DNA of 64,000 bases from Cellulosimicrobium cellulans (GTDB lineage: Bacteria; Actinomycetota; Actinomycetes; Actinomycetales; Cellulomonadaceae): positions 124,001 through 188,000 of the forward strand of contig NZ_BJNZ01000004.1 of NCBI RefSeq assembly GCF_006539945.1, written 5' to 3'. The position numbers were made by a program, and so were the translations under genes. Under the pieces are notes generated by a model, which saw nothing but the letters and a program-made list of their open reading frames with translations, had not been told where the DNA came from and ran no database searches. Shown here one piece after another: positions 1-10,591 of this stretch; position 1 is the stretch's first letter, and each line of letters begins with the position of its first letter.

Positions 1-449
1 TCGCGCGGCCCGACGAGGTCGACGGCGGGACGGAGCGGATCACCCTGCCCGTGCTCGTCGCCGAGCCGGGTTGGGAGCCGATCACCGTCATCGCCGTCGA
101 CACGGCGCAGCACGCGGCAGAGAAGCTCCATGCGCTGAGCGCCGTCGACGTGCACCCACGTCCCTCCACGCGGGTCAAGGACCTCCTGGACGTCGTGCTG
201 CTGGTGGAGTCCGGCACGCTGGACGGCCCGCGGCTCGGCGAACGGCTCAGTGCCGTCTTCCAGGTGCGCGACGGTGCGAGTCCGCCACAGCGGCTCCCCG
301 AGCCGCCTGCCGCCTGGCAGACCGACTACGAGTTGCTCGCCGCGCCGTACGACGTGTCGGCCCGGACGTTGAGCGATGCGCTCGCCCTCGCGCACGACCT
401 GTATTCCGCCGCCCTCAGCGACCACCCTTCCCGACAGGAGTCCCCGTGA
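1..449 (+). CDS. AbiEii/AbiGii-type nucleotidyltransferase toxin, C-terminal part (5' end outside window)
   Basis: The frame is open to the left edge, so the N-terminus and its catalytic nucleotidyltransferase motif lie outside the window; 148 residues are visible. The stretch AEKLHALSAVD followed by RVKDLLDVVLL is the characteristic C-terminal part of the AbiEii family, the toxin half of type IV toxin-antitoxin / abortive-infection systems, which act by transferring nucleotides to cellular targets. The stop overlaps the GTG of hsdM in a GTGA junction, so the two are translationally coupled and form one defence cluster. No antitoxin is visible; it should lie upstream. The family call is fairly secure, the activity is inferred because the active site is not seen. 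Confidence 0.72.
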   Translation, partial: ARPDEVDGGTERITLPVLVAEPGWEPITVIAVDTAQHAAEKLHALSAVDVHPRPSTRVKDLLDVVLLVESGTLDGPRLGERLSAVFQVRDGASPPQRLPEPPAAWQTDYELLAAPYDVSARTLSDALALAHDLYSAALSDHPSRQESP

Positions 450-1954
450 ACGCCGCTCGTCCCACGTCGTCCCGCGCCGAGCTGACGACGGTGATCAAAC
501 GAGCGCGGAACATCATGCGCAAGGACCCGGGCCTGAACGGTGACGCCGACCGCATCCCGCAGCTCTCCTGGATGCTCTTCCTCAAGTCGCTCGACGATCA
601 CGAAGTCCGGCGTGAGCTGGTCGAGGACGACTACGTCCCTCTGCTCGACGCTCCCTACCGGTGGCGCGACTGGGCGGGACCCAGCGCGGGGACGCCCCGG
701 ACCGGTGACGCGCTCGTCACGTTCGTCAACGGCAACCTCATCCCGCACCTGGCAGGAGTCGCGGACACCGGGGCGCAGGGCGGCGAACGCGACGTCATCG
801 GGCAGGTCTTCGCCGACGTGCACAACCGGATGCTCTCCGGCTACCTCCTCGCGGAGCTGGCCGAGGAGATCGATCGCGTCAACTTCAACTCGTCTGACGA
901 CCTGCACACCATGGCGCTCGTCTACGAGTCGATGCTCAAGGAGATGCGGGACTCGGCCGGTGACGCGGGGGAGTTCTACACGCCACGCCCCGTGGTGCGG
1001 TTCATGGTCGACATGGTCGACCCGCAGGTGGGCGAGACCGTGATGGATCCCGCGACCGGGACCGGCGGGTTCCTCGTCGAGGCGCACGAGCACGTTGCAC
1101 GGCAGACGACGACGGTCGCCGAGCGCGAGCGCACGCACGGAACGCTGCGCGGGTTCGAGAAGAAGCCGCAGCCGTTCCTGCTGTGCCAGATGAACCTGCT
1201 CCTGCACGGCGCGCACGGCCCGGACGTGGTGCGCGGGAACTCCCTGCTGGCGCCGCTGCGCGAGCAGCGGGACGACGGCGTCGACGTGGTGCTGACCAAC
1301 CCGCCCTTCGGTGGCGAGGAAGAGGCCGAGGTCGCGAAGGGCTTCCCCGCGGGGATGCAGACGGCGGAGACGTCGTGGCTGTTCCTCCAGGCCGTGATGG
1401 CGCGCATCGCGCGCAAGCGCGGTCGGGCGGCCGTCGTGGTGCCGAACAGCACGCTGTTCGACAAGGGCGTCGGTGGGCGAATCAAGAAGAAGCTGCTGGA
1501 GGAGTTCGACCTGCACACCGTGGTCCGGCTGCCCAACGGCGTGTTCGAGCCCTACACCGCGATCCCGTCAAACCTCCTGTTCTTCGAGGCGGGGCGCCCG
1601 ACGACGGACGTGTGGTTCTACGAGCTGCCCCTGCCCGAGGGGCGCAAGAAGTACACCAAGACGAAGCCGCTGCGCTACGAGGAGTTCGCCGACCTGGCCG
1701 CGTGGTGGGGCGAGTCCGGACCGGGTGCGGAGCGTCGGAAGGCGCGCGTCGAGGACGCGCACGCGTGGAAGGTCCCGGTCGGCGAGATCGTCGAGCGCGG
1801 GTACGACCTCGACCTCCGCAACCCCCACGTGGGCGACGCGCTGGAGAACCGTCCCGTCGCCGAGATCCTCGACGAGCTCGTCGAGGTCGAGGAACAGATC
1901 CTCGATCTCCTGCGCGGCCTTCGTGCCGAAGTGTCGGCGGAGGCTGGGCGATGA
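446..1954 (+). CDS. hsdM: Type I restriction-modification system methyltransferase subunit HsdM
   Basis: N6-adenine DNA methyltransferase subunit of a type I restriction-modification system, 502 residues, normal for HsdM. An N-terminal helical domain (about 1-160, including a PQLSWMLFLK motif) precedes the methyltransferase domain with the SAM-binding motif DPATGTGGFL near residue 201 and the catalytic NPPF motif near residue 285. The GTG at 446 is chosen because it overlaps the upstream stop (GTGA) and has AGGAG at the right distance; no ATG fits the family N-terminus. The 3' end overlaps hsdS by ATGA, so M and S are made together. No hsdR follows (radC is next on the other strand); it may lie left of the window, or this may be a modification-only remnant. 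Confidence 0.95.
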   Translation: MNAARPTSSRAELTTVIKRARNIMRKDPGLNGDADRIPQLSWMLFLKSLDDHEVRRELVEDDYVPLLDAPYRWRDWAGPSAGTPRTGDALVTFVNGNLIPHLAGVADTGAQGGERDVIGQVFADVHNRMLSGYLLAELAEEIDRVNFNSSDDLHTMALVYESMLKEMRDSAGDAGEFYTPRPVVRFMVDMVDPQVGETVMDPATGTGGFLVEAHEHVARQTTTVAERERTHGTLRGFEKKPQPFLLCQMNLLLHGAHGPDVVRGNSLLAPLREQRDDGVDVVLTNPPFGGEEEAEVAKGFPAGMQTAETSWLFLQAVMARIARKRGRAAVVVPNSTLFDKGVGGRIKKKLLEEFDLHTVVRLPNGVFEPYTAIPSNLLFFEAGRPTTDVWFYELPLPEGRKKYTKTKPLRYEEFADLAAWWGESGPGAERRKARVEDAHAWKVPVGEIVERGYDLDLRNPHVGDALENRPVAEILDELVEVEEQILDLLRGLRAEVSAEAGR

Positions 1955-3087
1955 GCGTGCGCTGGCGGCGGTTCGGTGACCTCTTCCAGCTCGAGCGCCG
2001 TGATCCTGGACTCCGCATGGGGGAGGAGCGGGCGGAGATCGGGATCCGGTCCTTCGGGCGGGGAACGTTTCACAAGCCGCCCGTCTCGACGGCGGAGCTC
2101 GGGGGAAAGCGAGTCTTCGAGATCCGTGAGGGGGACCTGCTGATCTCCAACATCTTCGCCTGGGAAGGCGCGATCGCGGTCGCCGGGCAGGGCGACGACC
2201 GGCTCATCGGTTCGCACCGGTTCATGACGTGGACTCCGACGAGCAGTTCCGTCAACGTTTCGTTCGTGCGGGAGTATCTGCTCTCCACGCGTGGGCTGGA
2301 TGCAGTTAGCAAGGCATCACCGGGATCTGCTGGGAGGAATCGGACCCTCGGCGTGCGAGCCCTCGAGGAGATCGAGATCCCGGTTCCGGATCTCCCCACC
2401 CAGCGCGCCATCGCCGCCCGCCTCGACGCAGTCGCAAGTTCGGTCATTGCCCCGAAGTCGGGCGGGCTCGGAGACGTCGCTCGACAGCTCGTCGAGGGTG
2501 CGTGCCTGCAGGCTCCGATCCGTCCTTTCGGTGAGCTGTTCGAACTTGTCCGCCGACCAGCAAGGCTCGAGGAAGGCAGGTCGTACCGCGAGATCGGCGT
2601 AAGGTCGTTCGGGCGTGGCCTGTTCGTCAAGGAACCCGTGACGGCGCAGGAGATCGGAGCAAAACGGGTCTTCGAGGTGGTGGACGGCGACCTCGTCATC
2701 AGCAACATTTTCGCGTGGGAGGGCGCGGTCGGGCTCGCGCGCAGTGAGCACGACGGCCTGCTGGGATCGCACCGCTTCATGACCTGGATCCCGCGTTCGA
2801 AGGGGCTCTCAGCGGCGTTCGCACGGTTCTATCTGACGTCGGTTGGCGGGGTTGAAAAGCTGCGGGACGCGTCACCCGGATCAGCGGGGCGCAACAGAAC
2901 CCTTGCGATCAGGAGTCTTCAAGATCTGCGGATACCGGTGCCTTCGCTCCGTGCTCAGAACGAGTTGGTTCGCCGGATGGAGTCCGTCGAACAACTGCGA
3001 GGGCTTGCCTCGCGGCGGCAGGTGTTGGTGAATGCACTTCTTCCGGCTGCCCGCAACGAGGAGTTCGCGCGCCTGCTCGCGACGTGA
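1951..3087 (+). CDS. hsdS: Type I restriction-modification specificity subunit HsdS with duplicated half
   Basis: DNA specificity subunit, 378 residues. It consists of two clearly homologous halves (about residues 5-160 and 190-360). Each half repeats the same landmarks in order: an FG[DE]LF start, EIG[IV]RSFGRG, KRVFE, ISNIFAWEGA, GSHRFMTW, and SPGSAGRNRTL, ending in a helical segment (IPVP..L..Q) that forms the conserved region. Ordinary HsdS proteins carry two unrelated target-recognition domains; here they are near-duplicates, so the predicted target is a palindromic bipartite site. The start ATG overlaps the hsdM stop (ATGA). Codon use is slightly less GC-biased than in the housekeeping genes downstream (several AAA, TTT, AAC/AAT choices), in keeping with transfer of the island. 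Confidence 0.93.
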   Translation: MSVRWRRFGDLFQLERRDPGLRMGEERAEIGIRSFGRGTFHKPPVSTAELGGKRVFEIREGDLLISNIFAWEGAIAVAGQGDDRLIGSHRFMTWTPTSSSVNVSFVREYLLSTRGLDAVSKASPGSAGRNRTLGVRALEEIEIPVPDLPTQRAIAARLDAVASSVIAPKSGGLGDVARQLVEGACLQAPIRPFGELFELVRRPARLEEGRSYREIGVRSFGRGLFVKEPVTAQEIGAKRVFEVVDGDLVISNIFAWEGAVGLARSEHDGLLGSHRFMTWIPRSKGLSAAFARFYLTSVGGVEKLRDASPGSAGRNRTLAIRSLQDLRIPVPSLRAQNELVRRMESVEQLRGLASRRQVLVNALLPAARNEEFARLLAT

Positions 3088-3102
3088 CGCGCGGCAGGTC
3101 GG

Positions 3103-3780
3103 TCATGTCGGGTCGATGGCGGACGCCCAGGCACTGCCCGCGAGCACGACGTGGTCGAGGAACCGTAGGCCGACCCCGGCGGCGGCGTCCCGCAACGAAC
3201 GCGTGACCACACGGTCGGCGGTGCTCGGCGCCGGGTCGCCGCCGGGGTGGTTGTGCGCGAGCGCGAAGGCCACACCGTCGCGTCGCAGGACCTCCGCCAG
3301 CACCTCGCGGACGGGGAACGACGCGTGGTGCGCTCCGCCGTCGGACACCACGACCGTGGCGAGCACACGGTTCCCCGCCCCGCACACGACGAGGACGACG
3401 CGCTCGCGCCGAGCCCCGGCGAGGTGTGGCGTCGCGAGCCGGGCCACGTCGGACGACCGCGCGACGACAGCACGGTCGTCGACGGACACCTCCGCGCGGG
3501 CGGCGAGGGCGAGCGCGGCGACGACCCGAGCAGACTTGGCCGGCCCGACCCCGGGCTCCGCTGAGAGCGCGGCGACGTCGACCTGACGCAGCCCGCCGAC
3601 ACCGCCGTAGGACGCCAGGAGCCGTGCGGCGAGGTCGACGACGTTCACGCCCCTGAGGCCGGAGCCCAGCAGGATCGCGAGCAGCTCGGCGTCGGACAGC
3701 CCGGTGACACCGTGTCGCGCGAGTCGTTCGCGGGGACGTTGATCGGCCGGCAGCTCGGCGATCGTCGGCGGCGAGGTCAT
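3103..3780 (-). CDS. radC: RadC family JAB/MPN-domain protein
   Basis: RadC (DUF2466) protein, 225 residues, the usual length. The N-terminal part holds a helix-hairpin-helix-like region (GVTGLSDAELLAILLGSG, then LSAEPGVGPAKSARV), and the C-terminal part a JAMM metalloprotease-like motif AHNHPGGDPAPSTAD with both His and the Asp in place. The role of RadC is unsettled despite the old DNA-repair name. The start at 3780 (MTSPPTIAELP) is taken because GAGGG lies 8 bases upstream and the family begins there; the open frame extends further upstream without sense. It is convergent with hsdS and divergent from groES. Confidence 0.9.
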   Translation of the reverse strand: MTSPPTIAELPADQRPRERLARHGVTGLSDAELLAILLGSGLRGVNVVDLAARLLASYGGVGGLRQVDVAALSAEPGVGPAKSARVVAALALAARAEVSVDDRAVVARSSDVARLATPHLAGARRERVVLVVCGAGNRVLATVVVSDGGAHHASFPVREVLAEVLRRDGVAFALAHNHPGGDPAPSTADRVVTRSLRDAAAGVGLRFLDHVVLAGSAWASAIDPT

Positions 3781-3852
3781 CTTCTCACCCTCGCAGGTCG
3801 TCGGGGCCATGAGCCTCGTATCCACAACCCCGGTACGCGTTCGGCGGACACG

Positions 3853-3893
3853 TTGGCACTCGCCTTGACCGAGTGCTAACGGCGACCTAGATT
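3853..3893 (+). promoter_or_regulatory. CIRCE operator (HrcA site) and promoter of groES
   Basis: TTGGCACTC-N9-GAGTGCTAA at 3853-3879 matches the CIRCE consensus in 17 of 18 arm positions. A -35 box TTGACC (3865-3870) sits in the CIRCE spacer and a -10 box TAGATT (3888-3893) follows at exactly 17 bp, so HrcA binding would cover the promoter. Known for the family: HrcA represses groES/groEL at CIRCE and is relieved by heat or misfolding. Confidence 0.93.
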
Positions 3894-4023
3894 TGAGGTC
3901 GTGCCGCCACCGCTCGCGGAGGCGGCACCACGTGCGACCAGGCTGTCCGGCACCCGCGACGACGGCCAGCCGGTGCGCTCGACCCATCCGTTGCAGTTCT
4001 CACCGCGAAAGGGGAGGTCCGAC

Positions 4024-4320
4024 GTGTCGGTCCCCATCAAGCCGCTCGAGGACCGGATCGTCGTGAAGGCCCTCGAGGCCGAGACCACGACCGCATCCGG
4101 CCTGGTCATCCCGGACACCGCCAAGGAGAAGCCCCAGGAGGGCGAGGTCCTGGCCGTCGGTCCGGGCCGTGTCGACGACAACGGCAACCGCGTCCCGCTC
4201 GACGTGACCGTCGGCGACAAGGTCATCTACAGCAAGTACGGCGGCACCGAGGTCAAGTACGGCGGCGTGGACTACCTGGTCCTGTCCGCGCGCGACATCC
4301 TCGCCGTGGTGGTCGGCTGA
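4024..4320 (+). CDS. groES: Co-chaperonin GroES (Hsp10)
   Basis: The 98-residue GroES lid that caps GroEL in ATP-driven protein folding in the cytoplasm. The whole protein fits the family: [14 protein letters not shown] at the start, the mobile loop region [13 protein letters not shown] (about 19-31), the roof loop GRVDDNGNR and the C-terminal [13 protein letters not shown]. The GTG at 4024 is chosen because AAAGGGGAGG lies just upstream and the family starts here. It is controlled by the CIRCE element upstream. Oddity: no groEL follows; a strong terminator comes directly after, so this is a monocistronic groES and the partner GroEL must be encoded elsewhere. Confidence 0.98.
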   Translation: MSVPIKPLEDRIVVKALEAETTTASGLVIPDTAKEKPQEGEVLAVGPGRVDDNGNRVPLDVTVGDKVIYSKYGGTEVKYGGVDYLVLSARDILAVVVG

Positions 4321-4335
4321 CGCCGACCCGTTCCA

Positions 4336-4375
4336 GCAGCAGGGCCCGCGACCGTCCGGTCGCGGGCCCTGCTGC
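4336..4375. terminator. Hairpin terminator between groES and whiB3
   Basis: Perfect 18-bp stem (4336-4353 with 4358-4375) and a GTCC loop, directly after groES. It lacks a long U-tract, as is common in high-GC actinobacteria. It lies between the convergent groES and whiB3-like genes and could serve both. Confidence 0.85.
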
Positions 4376-4484
4376 GTTCCGTGGCCGGTCGCCCCACCGT
4401 TTCCCACGGGTCGTGCGCACGCGCTCCCGGTACGACGTCGGACCGGTGCCGTGCAGGTCTGCTGGTGGTGCCGCGGGGTGCCGG

Positions 4485-4775
4485 TCAGCCGGTGCGGCGA
4501 GCGCCGCCGGCGAGGATCGCCGCCCGCTCGTCCTCGCTCAGTCCGCCCCACACCCCGTACGGCTCGCGCACGCGGAGCGACTGCTCGCGACACTGCATCA
4601 TGACGGGGCACGAGTGGCAGATCGCCTTCGCGGCCTCCGCGCGCCGTCGTCGCGTCGAACCGCGTTCGCCCTCGGGGTGGAAGAACAGGGTGTCGTCCGT
4701 GTCGCGGCACGAACCCTGGTACTGCCATTCCCACAACTCCATGACGGGCCCTGGGAGCCTCGAGATCTCTGCCAT
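4485..4775 (-). CDS. whiB3: WhiB-family [4Fe-4S] transcription regulator, WhiB3/WhiD type
   Basis: Small iron-sulfur transcription factor, 96 residues. The four cluster cysteines are seen at about 23 (GSCRD), 53 and 56 (CHSC) and 62 (MQCREQ), followed by the family turn GVWGGLSEDER. The N-terminal LPGP..ELWEWQ.QG.CR and FFHPEGERG place it with WhiB3 (mycobacteria) / WhiD (Streptomyces) rather than WhiB1 or WhiB2. Its place between groES and guaB matches those genomes and supports the assignment. WhiB proteins sense redox state or NO and act with the housekeeping sigma factor. The ATG at 4775 is fixed by a leaderless promoter 7 bases upstream. Confidence 0.93.
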   Translation of the reverse strand: MAEISRLPGPVMELWEWQYQGSCRDTDDTLFFHPEGERGSTRRRRAEAAKAICHSCPVMMQCREQSLRVREPYGVWGGLSEDERAAILAGGARRTG

Positions 4776-4782
4776 GGCGAAC

Positions 4783-4811
4783 AACCTACAAGCGTTGCAG
4801 AAGTTTTTCAA
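4783..4811 (-). promoter_or_regulatory. Leaderless promoter of whiB3-like gene
   Basis: Read on the minus strand: -35 TTGAAA (4811-4806), a 17-bp spacer, -10 TAGGTT (4788-4783), then 7 bases (GTTCGCC) to the ATG. Transcription should begin at or next to the start codon. Confidence 0.8.
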
Positions 4812-5051
4812 GTCCCTTGTGGGGAAAAAGTGAACGGGCAGGTCACGGCGATTCCCGGCGCGCTGCCCCGGGGCCATCCGGCCAAAACGATCCATGGCCG
4901 CGGCCCTGCCCGACCTCGGTTGGCGCGATGTCGGTTCGATGGCGCGTTTGCGCGAGTGGCGAACAAACTCTGCACAAGTCTGAAGCGAAGGGTGCACGAC
5001 TGTGACCTGGACGAGGTGGCGAGACGCGAGGCCGGTCGGCAGAATCGATCC

Positions 5052-6185
5052 ATGACCTCCGTCCGGTCCGCCCCCGACCACGAGGGAGCCCGACCGAGCA
5101 TGTCCTCGAACCCCGGCCTCGCCGTCGCCGCCGTCGCGCGCCGGCTCGGCGTCGCGCCCGCGACCCTGCGGACGTGGGACCGCCGTTACGGGCTCGGCCC
5201 CTCGCAGCACCGCGCGGGATCCCACCGGCGCTACACGGACGACGACGTCGCGCGGCTCGTCGTCATGCGACGCCTCACGCTCGACGGCGTCGCACCCGCC
5301 GACGCGGCCCGCGCGGCCCTGGCGGCCGGCGCCGACGAGCTCGACGCGCACCGCGGCTCCGTCTCGTTCGACGAGCACGGTGCCGACGAGGGGTCGGACC
5401 TCGACGACGACCTCGACGCGGACGACGCCGTTGCCGAGCCGGCCCCGCCGTCGCGCCCGTTCCTGCGGGCCGTGCCCGGGGGCGAGCCCGCGCGGGGGAG
5501 CGGGCCGCGTGCCCTCGGCGTGCGGGAGGCGCCGCGCCCGACCCGCGTCTCCGACGTCGTCGACGCCGCGATCGCCTACGACCAGCGCACCTGCGACCGG
5601 CTCCTGCGCATCCCTGCCGGTGGTGACCCCTCCACCTGGTGGTCCGACCTCGTCGAGCCGGCGCTCGAGCGCCTCGCCGAGCGCACCGTGCTCGCCGGCC
5701 CGGGGGAGGTCCCCGAGGTCGTGCTCGCGAACGCGACGCTGGGCGCGCTGCGCGAGTACACGCAGGCGAGCGAGGACGCGATCGTCGCGGCGGGGGGGCC
5801 GCCCCGCAACCACCCGAGCCGCATGCGCAGGATCGTCCTCGTGTTCGCGGCGCCGGACGAGCCGCTGCCGCTGGCCGCGCACGCCCTCGCGGCGTCGCTC
5901 GCGTCGCACGGCGCGATGGCCCGGATCGTCACCGGCCCGGCGAACGTCCACCGCACGCTGGAGATCGTCACGATGGTGCGGCCCTCGGCGGTCGCGATGG
6001 TCACGACCCAGGCGCGCCCCGACCTCGGGATCGTCCACGCGGCGCACGAGGCGAACCCGAGCCTGCCGTTCTTCGTCGGCCTGCCGAGCGACGAGGCCGC
6101 CGGGGACCTCCCGCTCGCCGCCACGGTGCACCGCGTGCGCAGCTTCACCGGCCTCCTGCACGAGCTCCTCGCGGTCGTCCGCTGA
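5052..6185 (+). CDS. MerR-type regulator with C-terminal B12-binding-like domain
   Basis: Predicted transcription factor, 377 residues. Residues about 23-90 form a MerR helix-turn-helix (VAAVARRLGVAPATLRTWDRRYGLGPS, then HRRYTDDDVARL). An acidic/proline linker follows (about 110-160), then a C-terminal domain (about 200-377) resembling the cobalamin-binding helical plus Rossmann-like fold found in CarH/LitR-type regulators. The typical ExHxxH cobalamin-ligand motif was not found, so B12 or light sensing is not claimed. It takes the position that sigD holds in mycobacteria between whiB3 and guaB. An alternative start is ATG 5100, which has GAGGGAG 11 bases upstream. Confidence 0.78.
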   Translation: MTSVRSAPDHEGARPSMSSNPGLAVAAVARRLGVAPATLRTWDRRYGLGPSQHRAGSHRRYTDDDVARLVVMRRLTLDGVAPADAARAALAAGADELDAHRGSVSFDEHGADEGSDLDDDLDADDAVAEPAPPSRPFLRAVPGGEPARGSGPRALGVREAPRPTRVSDVVDAAIAYDQRTCDRLLRIPAGGDPSTWWSDLVEPALERLAERTVLAGPGEVPEVVLANATLGALREYTQASEDAIVAAGGPPRNHPSRMRRIVLVFAAPDEPLPLAAHALAASLASHGAMARIVTGPANVHRTLEIVTMVRPSAVAMVTTQARPDLGIVHAAHEANPSLPFFVGLPSDEAAGDLPLAATVHRVRSFTGLLHELLAVVR

Positions 6186-6255
6186 GGTCTCGGGCGGGCG
6201 GCCCACGGGGTGCCGGGCGCGGATCGCGCCGGGAATACCGGAGGGCCCCGCGGCG

Positions 6256-7797
<1,542 letters not shown>

Positions 7798-7814
7798 GGC
7801 GGCCCGCCACCACC

Positions 7815-7864
7815 ACGACGGCCCGGCGTCCGGCCCCTGGCGGGGCCGGGCTCCGGGCCGTCGT
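7815..7864. terminator. Hairpin terminator after guaB
   Basis: A 12-bp outer stem (ACGACGGCCCGG, 7815-7826, with 7853-7864) encloses a second short stem (CGGCCCC / GGGGCCG). It lies between the convergent guaB and amine oxidase genes. Confidence 0.75.
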
Positions 7865-7929
7865 CGTGCCAGGGCACGCCGTCAGGCCGGCGTCCCGTCA
7901 GGACGACGCGCCGGGGTGCGCCGAGCGCC

Positions 7930-9899
<1,970 letters not shown>

Positions 9900-10538
9900 A
9901 TGAAGAACCGCACGAAGGTCGTCGTCGCCGTCGCCGTCACCGCCGCCGTTGCCGTCCCCGGCACCGCCGTCGCCGCAGGGAAGCTCTTCGAGCCGAAGCC
10001 CACCGAGTCCTTCTCGTTCGTCACGGGCGACACCCCGTCGATCGCCGACGGCGTCGCGTTCGGCAAGAACGTCGCCTGGTACAAGTCCTCGGGCCTCGGT
10101 CCCTCCGCGATGAACACGGCGCCGGGGGTCGGTGCCGAGGAGCGCTACATCCCCACCGACGTCTTCCCCGGCGGGGTGCTGCCGGCGGGCGTCACGATCA
10201 CCGAGGCGCAGGGGATCAACGTCCTCATGCGGATCGGCGAGAACCTCGAGCGCGCCGGGTTGTCCTACGACGACGTCGTGTCCATGCGCGTGTTCCTCCA
10301 GAACCCCGCAGGCCAGGAGAAGATGGACTTCGCCGGCTGGAACCGCGCCTACCGCCAGTTCTTCGCCAACACGAACCTCGCGACCGGGAAGCCGATCGAC
10401 GTCCAGCTCGGCTCGGCGACGACCGCCCCGATGGTCGTCAACGCCGCGCGGCCGTCGCGGTTCGCGCTCGAGATCGAGAACCTCCCCGTGAACGGCTGGC
10501 TCGTCGAGGTGGAGGTCGACGCGGTCTACCCGAAGTGA
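9900..10538 (+). CDS. Secreted RidA/YjgF-family protein
   Basis: 212 residues. A short positive N-terminus (MKNRTK) and a valine/alanine-rich stretch ending in AVAAG (about residue 27) form a Sec-type signal peptide. The rest resembles the RidA/YjgF fold (ITEAQ, ENLERAGLSYDDVVSMRVFL, AWNRAYRQFF, with a C-terminal VEVEVDAVYP). RidA proteins hydrolyse reactive enamine/imine intermediates made by PLP enzymes or amino-acid oxidases, usually in the cytoplasm; an exported form is unusual. The ATG at 9900 has TGGAGG just upstream. The divergent Tat-exported amine oxidase is the likely source of imines, so the two may work as a pair; that link is inferred. Confidence 0.85.
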   Translation: MKNRTKVVVAVAVTAAVAVPGTAVAAGKLFEPKPTESFSFVTGDTPSIADGVAFGKNVAWYKSSGLGPSAMNTAPGVGAEERYIPTDVFPGGVLPAGVTITEAQGINVLMRIGENLERAGLSYDDVVSMRVFLQNPAGQEKMDFAGWNRAYRQFFANTNLATGKPIDVQLGSATTAPMVVNAARPSRFALEIENLPVNGWLVEVEVDAVYPK

Positions 10539-10543
10539 CGCCC

Positions 10544-10577
10544 GACGGGCCGGCGCCCTGGAGGGTGCCGGCCCGTC
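10544..10577. terminator. Hairpin terminator after RidA-like gene
   Basis: A 15-bp stem (10544-10558 with 10563-10577, one G-T pair) and TGGA loop. It lies between convergent genes and probably works for both. Confidence 0.85.
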
Positions 10578-10591
10578 GTGGGGTCGTCGAC

